Source: Agromyces lapidis
Lineage (GTDB): Bacteria; Actinomycetota; Actinomycetes; Actinomycetales; Microbacteriaceae
Assembly (NCBI RefSeq): GCF_009749405.1
Contig: NZ_WBIQ01000002.1
Coordinates: 310,001 to 374,000, forward strand
Length of the DNA: 64,000 bases
Direction of reading: 5' to 3'
The position numbers and the translations under genes are program-made. Below the pieces are notes generated by a model that saw only the letters and a program-made list of their open reading frames with translations, made no database searches and had not been told where the DNA came from. Shown here piece by piece: positions 58,677 through 64,000 of the stretch. Numbering within the stretch: position 1 is the first letter of the stretch; every line of letters starts with the position of its first letter.

Positions 58677-58728
58677 GGTGGCTCCGACCGGCATCGATCC
58701 GGTGACCTTTCGATTTTCAGTCGAACGC
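58677..58728. other. Attachment site attR within tRNA-Phe
   Basis: 52-bp repeat identical to 20305-20356. It covers the tRNA 3' end through the anticodon stem; this copy belongs to the complete tRNA gene. Confidence 0.92.
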
Positions 58729-58751
58729 TCTACCAACTGAGCTACAGAGCC
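58679..58751 (-). tRNA. tRNA-Phe(GAA)
   Basis: 73 nt; acceptor GGCTCTG/CGGAGCC, anticodon loop CTGAAAA, T-arm ACCGG-ATCGATG-CCGGT. CCA is not encoded. Insertion site of both elements; intact. Confidence 0.96.
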
Positions 58752-58822
58752 TCGAGGTGGAAAGACCGCCTCGAAAGGAGAAAAGCCCCTTCTCTCGTAA
58801 GGGAAAGGGCTTGTCGCCTGAG

Positions 58823-58896
58823 CGACCCTGACGGGACTTGAACCCGCGACCTCCGCCGTGACAGGGCGGCACGCTAACCAACTGCGCTACAGGGCC
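58823..58896 (-). tRNA. tRNA-Asp(GTC)
   Basis: 74 nt; acceptor GGCCCTG/CAGGGTC, anticodon stem CCGCC/GGCGG with loop CTGTCAC. CCA is not encoded. Confidence 0.95.
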
Positions 58897-58934
58897 TCGA
58901 AGTGAAGCTGTTCAATTATATACGCCTTGCAAAG

Positions 58935-59007
58935 TGACCCCAACGGGATTCGAACCCGTGCTGCCGCCGTGAAAGGGCGGTGTCCTAGGCCACTAAACGA
59001 TGGGGCC
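58935..59007 (-). tRNA. tRNA-Glu(TTC)
   Basis: 73 nt; acceptor GGCCCCA/TGGGGTC, anticodon stem CCGCC/GGCGG with loop CTTTCAC. Probably first of a Glu-Asp-Phe transcript. Confidence 0.95.
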
Positions 59008-59254
59008 GGAGGTCTCGCTCTGCAGCGCGACCGCCGAGAAGCAAGCATACGTGCTGATTCGCTTCTGCGCAAAACGAGTGCTGCGACGGCGTGAGACGCG
59101 CGCGCGGGATGCCTCGCGGCAGCTGCCGCGCATCCGCGGACATGCCCGTCAAATCCCCGGAAACAGTTGCCGCCGTGCCTATCGTGAAGGCTGCCAGTGC
59201 CCGGAAACGAGAGCGAGGAGCGCGGGGTCCCGAAGCCCGCGTGGACGGGGAACC

Positions 59255-60571
59255 ATGCACCGCACCACACGACGATCGCAGACCGCCCGAGCCCGAACGA
59301 GCCTGCAGGGGCCACCGAGCCTGGTGCGGCGCACCCTCGCCGGAGCCGCGCTCATCGCGCTGGCGCTCGTCGGCTCGGTGGCGGTGCCGCAGGGCGCCTA
59401 CGCCGCCGACTACCCCAGTTGGGACGAGGTCGAGCAGGCGAAGGCCGACACCGCCGCGGGCGCCGCAGCGGTCGAGCAGATCGTCGGGCTCATCGGCGAG
59501 CTCGAGGCGAACGTCGAGCGCACGCGGATCGAGGCGCAGCGACGCACCGACGAACTGCTCGTCGCGCAGCAGAAGTACGACGACGCCGTGCGCAAGGCTG
59601 AGCAGATCCAGGCCGAGGCCGACGCCTCCGCCGCCGAGGCGGCCGAGGCCGAGCAGAACGCCGGGCAGGTCGCTGCGCAGCTCTACCGCACGGGCACCGG
59701 CGACCTCAGCGTGAACCTCTTCCTCGAAGCCGGCAACGCCACGTCGACCGATGCGCTGCTCTCGAAGCTCGGCAACATGAGCCAGATGGTCGAGCGCAGC
59801 TCCGAGGTGTACCGCACCGCCCAGGAGAAGGCGAACTCGGCCCAGTCGCTCGGCGACCAGGCCGAGGTCGCCCAGGGCGAGCGCGAGAAGCTGCGGGTCG
59901 CCGCAGAGGCCGCACTGCAGGCGGCGCAGGAGGCGCAGGCGGCCGCCGAGGCGGCGCTCGCCGAGTCGCAGGCGAAGAAGGTCGAACTCGAAGCGCAGCT
60001 GAGCTTCCTGAAGGACGCCGAGGCGAAGACCACGGCGGCCTACGAGGAGGGCGAGCGCAAGCGCAAGGAGGAAGAGGAGCGTCGCCGCAAGGAGGAGGAG
60101 CGCCGTCGCAAGGAGGCGATGGAGAACGGCTCGCCCGGCGGGGTCGCGACCTCGGGCTGGGCGCTGCCCGCCTCGGGCTGGATCTCGGGCGACTACGGCC
60201 CCCGCGAGGTCATCTGCGGCGGCGGCTACTGCTCGAACCCCTTCCACTACGCCACCGACCTCGCGACCGGCTGCTGGTCGCCGATCTACGCCGCCAACAG
60301 CGGCACCGTCACCTACTCGGGCTGGTCGGGCAGCTACGGCAACTTCGTGAAGATCGACCACGGCGGCGGCATCTCGACGGGCTACGCGCACATCGTCGAG
60401 GGCGGACTGCTCGTCGGGTACGGCCAGTGGGTCTCGGCCGGGCAGCAGATCGCCTGGTCGGGAACGACCGGCGCCTCGACCGGGTGCCACCTGCACTTCG
60501 AGGTCTACGACGGCTGGAACCGCATCGATCCGGTGCCGTTCATGGCGAACCGGGGCGTGTACCTTGGCTGA
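59255..60571 (+). CDS. Secreted M23 peptidase with coiled coil
   Basis: 438 residues. A long twin-Arg-free signal segment (LVRRTLAGAALIALALVGSVAVPQGAYAA), then ADYPSWDEVEQAKAD and a 220-residue coiled coil ending in RKEEEERRRKEEERRRKE. The C-terminal M23 domain has GYCSNPFHYATDLA, YAHIVEG and CHLHFEVY (HxH zinc site). Length and layout match EnvC/PcsB/RipA-type division hydrolases. The ATG at 59255 is the last before the signal peptide; several upstream in-frame codons are possible. Confidence 0.85.
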   Translation: MHRTTRRSQTARARTSLQGPPSLVRRTLAGAALIALALVGSVAVPQGAYAADYPSWDEVEQAKADTAAGAAAVEQIVGLIGELEANVERTRIEAQRRTDELLVAQQKYDDAVRKAEQIQAEADASAAEAAEAEQNAGQVAAQLYRTGTGDLSVNLFLEAGNATSTDALLSKLGNMSQMVERSSEVYRTAQEKANSAQSLGDQAEVAQGEREKLRVAAEAALQAAQEAQAAAEAALAESQAKKVELEAQLSFLKDAEAKTTAAYEEGERKRKEEEERRRKEEERRRKEAMENGSPGGVATSGWALPASGWISGDYGPREVICGGGYCSNPFHYATDLATGCWSPIYAANSGTVTYSGWSGSYGNFVKIDHGGGISTGYAHIVEGGLLVGYGQWVSAGQQIAWSGTTGASTGCHLHFEVYDGWNRIDPVPFMANRGVYLG

Positions 60572-61898
60572 CCACCGCACGAGGCCCATCTCGCGGGTGA
60601 AGCCCGCGACCGTGTTCTCTGCCGTGGCCGTCGGCGCGGTGACCGCCTCGATCGGCCTCGTCGGCCCGCCCGCGGCGGCCGAGCCCGACTACCCGTCGTG
60701 GGGCGAGATCGAGCAGGCCAAGCAGAACGAGGCGACGAAGCAGGCCGAGATCGGCCGGCTGGGTGCGCTGCTCGCCGGGTTGCAGCAGACGGCGGATGCC
60801 GCGGTGCAGGTCTCGATGGTCGCGGATGAGGCCTATCGCGTGGCCGTCGACGAGCGCGATCGCGCGGCCGAGCGGGTGCAGACCCTCGGCAAGCAGGCCG
60901 AGGAGGCCGAGGCGGTCGCCGAGATCTCGAGGATGCGCGCGGGCCTGATCGCCGCGCACCTCGCCCGCACCGCCGGCAAGGACCTCTCGGCCGAACTCGT
61001 CTTCAGCGGCGACGACGCCGAGGGGCTGCTGAAGCAGCTCGGCATCGCATCGAAGCTCGGCGAGCAGTCGCAGGGCCTCTACGAGCAGGCCGAGACCGAC
61101 CGCAACGCGGCCGAGTCGCTGCGGGCGCAGGCGGTCGAGGCCGAGGCCGAGCACGAACGGCTCACCGCCCTCGCCGAGACCCGGGCCGACGAGGCCAGGG
61201 CGGCCGCCGACGAGGCCCTCGCCGCGGTCGCCGCGGCCGAGCAGCGGTCGGCCGAGCTGTACGCGCAGCTCGCCTCGCTGAAGGACACGACAGCGGCGCT
61301 CGAGCGCGAGCGCGTCGAAGGGCAGGCCCGCGAAGCCGCGGAGGCCGCGCTCGAAGAGGCGGAGGAAGCCGAGTCCGGCGGCGGCTCGAACGGCGGCGGC
61401 TCGAACGGCGGCGGCTCGAACGGCGGCGGCTCGAACGGCGGCGGTTCCAACGGCGGTGGCTCGGGCGGCGGCTCGAACGGCGGAGGCTCGAACCCGAATC
61501 CCAACCCGAACCCGAAGCCGCCGAACCAGAACGCCGTCGAGTCGGCGATCGCGTTCGCGAGGCAGCAGCTCGGCGAGCGGTACGTGCTCGGCGGCGCCGG
61601 CCCCGACGTGTGGGACTGCTCGGGCCTCACCCGCGAGGCCTACGGCTACGCGGGCATCGGCATCGGCACGCACTCGGCGACGAACCAGTACTACACGCTC
61701 GCCGAGCGCGGCAAGGCCGTCTCGCTCGGCAGCATCCAGCGCGGCGACCTGCTCTTCTGGGGGTCCGGCGGCGACTACTACCACGTCGCGATCTACCTCG
61801 GCGGCGGCCGCATCCTCGAGGCCCCGCGCGAGGGCGTGCCGGTGCGCGAGTACTTCATCTGGGGCAGCCCCTCGGCCGCGGCGCGGCCGGCCGGCTGA
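60564..61898 (+). CDS. Secreted NlpC/P60 hydrolase with coiled coil
   Basis: 444 residues; TTG start overlapping the previous stop, or GTG at 60600. Signal peptide VFSAVAVGAVTASIGLVGPP, then PDYPSWGEIEQAKQN, homologous to the previous protein's start, a coiled coil, a GGGSN-repeat linker (61377-61490) and NlpC/P60 with catalytic DCSGLTREAYGYAG, H in YYHVAIYLG. Probably cuts peptidoglycan at division together with its neighbour. Confidence 0.88.
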   Translation: MADHRTRPISRVKPATVFSAVAVGAVTASIGLVGPPAAAEPDYPSWGEIEQAKQNEATKQAEIGRLGALLAGLQQTADAAVQVSMVADEAYRVAVDERDRAAERVQTLGKQAEEAEAVAEISRMRAGLIAAHLARTAGKDLSAELVFSGDDAEGLLKQLGIASKLGEQSQGLYEQAETDRNAAESLRAQAVEAEAEHERLTALAETRADEARAAADEALAAVAAAEQRSAELYAQLASLKDTTAALERERVEGQAREAAEAALEEAEEAESGGGSNGGGSNGGGSNGGGSNGGGSNGGGSGGGSNGGGSNPNPNPNPKPPNQNAVESAIAFARQQLGERYVLGGAGPDVWDCSGLTREAYGYAGIGIGTHSATNQYYTLAERGKAVSLGSIQRGDLLFWGSGGDYYHVAIYLGGGRILEAPREGVPVREYFIWGSPSAAARPAG

Positions 61899-61912
61899 GG
61901 CACCGCAGACGA

Positions 61913-61946
61913 CGAAGGGGGCGAGCCGTGCGGCTCGCCCCCTTCG
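61913..61946. terminator. Bidirectional terminator
   Basis: Perfect 15-bp stem CGAAGGGGGCGAGCC-GTGC-GGCTCGCCCCCTTCG between the convergent NlpC/P60 and ppa genes. Confidence 0.88.
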
Positions 61947-61986
61947 CTGCGTCGGATGCCACGTGGCATCCGCGGAGCTCGTTCGC

Positions 61987-62472
61987 TCAGTGACCGGGGA
62001 AGGCCTCGATCGCCTTCTGGATGAGGGCCTCGGCCTCGGCGGCGTTCGCCCAGCCCTCGGTCTTGACCCACTTGCCGGGCTCGAGGTCCTTGTAGTGCTC
62101 GAAGAAGTGCTCGATCTCCTTGCGGGTGTACTCGGGGATCGAGTCGACGTCCTGGATGTGGTTCCAGCGCGGGTCGCCCGCGGGCACCGCGATGACCTTG
62201 GCGTCGCCGCCGCCGTCGTCGGTCATGTGGAAGACGCCGACCGGGCGGACCTTCACGCCGACGCCCGGGAAGAGCGGGTACTCGAGGAGCACGAGCACGT
62301 CGAGCGGGTCGCCGTCGTCGCCGAGGGTGTTCTCGAAGAAGCCGTAGTCGGTCGGGTAGACGAAGCCGGTGTAGAGCACGCGGTCGAGGAACACCCGGCC
62401 GGTCTCGTGGTCGACCTCGTACTTGTTGCGGCTCCCCTTGGGGATCTCGATGACGGCGTTGTACTCGCCCAT
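61987..62472 (-). CDS. ppa: Inorganic pyrophosphatase
   Basis: 161 residues. Family I soluble pyrophosphatase: [36 protein letters not shown] (the D-x4-D-x4-D metal site) and [10 protein letters not shown]. Hydrolyses pyrophosphate in the cytoplasm. A housekeeping gene in this position next to tilS. Confidence 0.96.
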   Translation of the reverse strand: MGEYNAVIEIPKGSRNKYEVDHETGRVFLDRVLYTGFVYPTDYGFFENTLGDDGDPLDVLVLLEYPLFPGVGVKVRPVGVFHMTDDGGGDAKVIAVPAGDPRWNHIQDVDSIPEYTRKEIEHFFEHYKDLEPGKWVKTEGWANAAEAEALIQKAIEAFPGH

Positions 62473-62539
62473 GCGTTGGGTTCTCCTGTTCTGGAAGTCT
62501 CGCCGGGCGCTCGGCACGCGGCGGAATAAGGTTACCCCG

Positions 62540-63613
62540 ATGCCTTCTGACCAGCACATGGATGCCGCGGGCCCCCGCCGCCCGCGATTGACCCCGCCGA
62601 TCGCCGACGTGCGCCGCGCGGTGCGCGAGGCCGTCGGTCGAGTAGCGACGAAGGAGCGTATCGAGACCACGACCCCGCCGCCGCTCGTGCTCGTCGCCCT
62701 CTCGGGCGGCGCCGACTCGCTCGCGCTCGCCGCGGCCGCCGCCTTCGAGGCGCCGCGCGCCGGGCTCCGCGCCGGTGCGGTGATCGTCGACCACGGCCTC
62801 CAGCCGGGCTCAGCGGATGCCGCGTCCGCAGCAGCGGCGCAGGCTCGCGAACTCGGACTCGACCCGGTGCTCGTGCGGCGGGTCGAGGTGGGCGACGAGG
62901 GCGGGCCCGAGGCATCCGCCCGCGCCGCCCGGTACGCCGCGCTCGACGAGGCCGCCCGCGAGACGGGCGCCGCGCTCGTGCTGCTCGGGCACACCCTCGA
63001 CGACCAGGCCGAGACCGTGCTGCTCGGGCTCGCCCGCGGTTCGGGTGCTGCGAGCCTCTCGGGCATGGCGCCCGTCACCGGGCGATACGCGCGGCCCCTT
63101 CTCGGCATCCGGCGCACGACGACCCGGCAGGCGTGCCTCGATGCGGGCCTCGAGCCGTGGGACGACCCGCACAACCTCGACCCGGCCTACGCGCGGGTGC
63201 GGGTGCGCGAGCGCGTGCTGCCCGTGCTCGAGGCCGAGCTCGGCCCCGGCATCGCCGAGGCGCTCGCACGCACCGCCGAGCAGCTGCGCGAAGACGACGC
63301 GGCGTTCGCCGAGCAGATCGAGGAGTTCATCGAGGAGATCTGCGAACCCGCCGAGGCCGGCATCGCGATCTCGGTCGCCGCGCTCGCCGCGAACCCGGCC
63401 GCACTCCGGCAGCGGGTCATCCGGCACGTCGTCGCGAGCGAGTTCGGGGTGTCGCTGAGCCGCACGCAGACGCTCGAGGTGGCGAGGCTCGTCACCGAGT
63501 GGCACGGACAGGGGCCGATCGACCTGCCCGGCGGAGCGCTCGTCACCCGCGCCGGTGCGCACCTCGTGTTCTCGACGACCGGGTCGACCGAGGTGCTCGA
63601 GCACGACCACTGA
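62540..63613 (+). CDS. tilS: tRNA(Ile)-lysidine synthase
   Basis: 357 residues with the PP-loop [16 protein letters not shown], and [52 protein letters not shown]. Adds lysine to the CAU anticodon of tRNA-Ile. It is shorter than enterobacterial TilS, as expected in Actinobacteria. Followed closely by hpt. Confidence 0.95.
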   Translation: MPSDQHMDAAGPRRPRLTPPIADVRRAVREAVGRVATKERIETTTPPPLVLVALSGGADSLALAAAAAFEAPRAGLRAGAVIVDHGLQPGSADAASAAAAQARELGLDPVLVRRVEVGDEGGPEASARAARYAALDEAARETGAALVLLGHTLDDQAETVLLGLARGSGAASLSGMAPVTGRYARPLLGIRRTTTRQACLDAGLEPWDDPHNLDPAYARVRVRERVLPVLEAELGPGIAEALARTAEQLREDDAAFAEQIEEFIEEICEPAEAGIAISVAALAANPAALRQRVIRHVVASEFGVSLSRTQTLEVARLVTEWHGQGPIDLPGGALVTRAGAHLVFSTTGSTEVLEHDH

Positions 63614-63662
63614 GCGGCTGCCGCTCGTGTGGGGCTCAGGAACGCTCGTCTAGGATTTACGC

Positions 63663-64000
63663 ATGGATGCGCGCGAGATTCAGGCCGACCTCACCGAGAC
63701 CCTCGTCACCGAAGCTGAGATCCACGCGAAACTCGCCGAGCTCGCCCGACGGATCGAAGCCGACTACGACGGCAAGGACCTGCTGCTCGTCGGCGTGCTG
63801 AAGGGCGCCGTCATGGTCATGGCCGACCTCGCCCGCGAGCTCAAGAGCCACGTCAACATGGACTGGATGGCCGTCTCCTCCTACGGCGCAGGCACGCAGT
63901 CGAGCGGTGTCGTCCGCATCCTGAAGGACCTCGACGCCGACCTCACCGGCCGCCATGTGCTCATCGTCGAGGACATCATCGACTCGGGCCTCACGCTCAG
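63663..64000 (+). CDS. hpt: Hypoxanthine phosphoribosyltransferase (partial)
   Basis: Runs off the right edge. LLLVGVLKGAVMVMADLAREL, MDWMAVSSYGAGTQSSG and the PRPP loop VLIVEDIIDSGLTLS are all present. Purine salvage; tilS-hpt (then ftsH) is the standard actinobacterial order. Confidence 0.95.
   Translation, partial: MDAREIQADLTETLVTEAEIHAKLAELARRIEADYDGKDLLLVGVLKGAVMVMADLARELKSHVNMDWMAVSSYGAGTQSSGVVRILKDLDADLTGRHVLIVEDIIDSGLTL

Larger units (their letters stand above)
20305..58728. mobile_element. Complete siphovirus-type prophage integrated at tRNA-Phe
   Basis: 38.4 kb between the 52-bp repeats, with integrase at one end, lysogeny switch, recombination and replication genes, full HK97-type head and tail genes, lysis genes and tail spike. 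No broken structural gene was found, so it may be inducible. Confidence 0.92.

Noticed and set aside
58509..58736. Minus-strand 75-codon frame beginning MVERSTENRKVTGSMPVGA
   Set aside because: It starts inside tRNA-Phe; this is the well-known spurious translation of a tRNA 3' half, followed by low-complexity residues.
61377..61490. Minisatellite or mobile repeat
   Set aside because: The repeat is in frame and encodes a GGGSN linker inside the NlpC/P60 gene.

Overview
The window is high-GC actinobacterial chromosome, most likely from a Microbacteriaceae-type organism. The right flank carries a tRNA-Phe/Asp/Glu cluster, two cell-wall hydrolases with coiled coils, inorganic pyrophosphatase, tilS and hpt. 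GTG/TTG starts, CTC/CTG-rich host codons and a WhiB protein in the phage also point to Actinobacteria. All assignments come from reading the sequence; no database search was run.

Left part (1 to about 20356): one end of a mobilizable element whose far end lies outside the window. It carries arsenic genes (ArsR-ArsC fusion, flavoprotein, arsenate reductase, ArsN-like acetyltransferase, ArsO-like flavoprotein, ArsR, MFS transporter) and a MerR-controlled cluster with Cys-Cys small proteins and an ACR3/bile-acid-symporter-type exporter (6237-8968). These are followed by a MobF relaxase-helicase (9062-11761), a two-gene Hachiman anti-phage system (hamA-hamB, 12126-15901), an XRE/ImmA-IrrE gene paired with an unknown partner (16016-17865), and a recombination module (excisionase-like gene plus tyrosine integrase, 18843-20269) ending 35 bp before an att site.

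Middle (20305 to 58728): a 38.4-kb siphovirus-type prophage bounded by a perfect 52-bp direct repeat of the 3' half of tRNA-Phe. From left to right it has an integrase and lysogeny switch, a very dense run of tiny, translationally coupled early genes with RusA, YqaJ and RecT recombination genes, WhiB, two C5 DNA methyltransferases, a replication protein and an SSB-like protein, and a tRNA-Leu(CAA). These are followed by an Mre11-like phosphoesterase, further small genes, a tRNA-like RNA, a separately expressed DUF2510 membrane protein, then an HK97-type packaging/head/tail set with a -1 frameshifted tail chaperone, endolysin, holins and a beta-helix tail spike. Structural genes favour TTG leucine codons, matching the phage tRNA-Leu(CAA).

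Right flank (58679 to 64000): intact tRNA-Phe, tRNA-Asp and tRNA-Glu on the minus strand, then M23 and NlpC/P60 hydrolases, ppa, tilS and the start of hpt.

The most unusual signals are: a 178-codon reading frame with its own strong ribosome binding site nested out of frame in the second phage methyltransferase, where both frames look like genuine proteins; a tRNA-like RNA with a T-arm, acceptor stem and possible pseudoknot; a stem-loop plus TTTAAGGAG leader repeated before late genes; and operator-like sequences shared between distant promoters in both elements.
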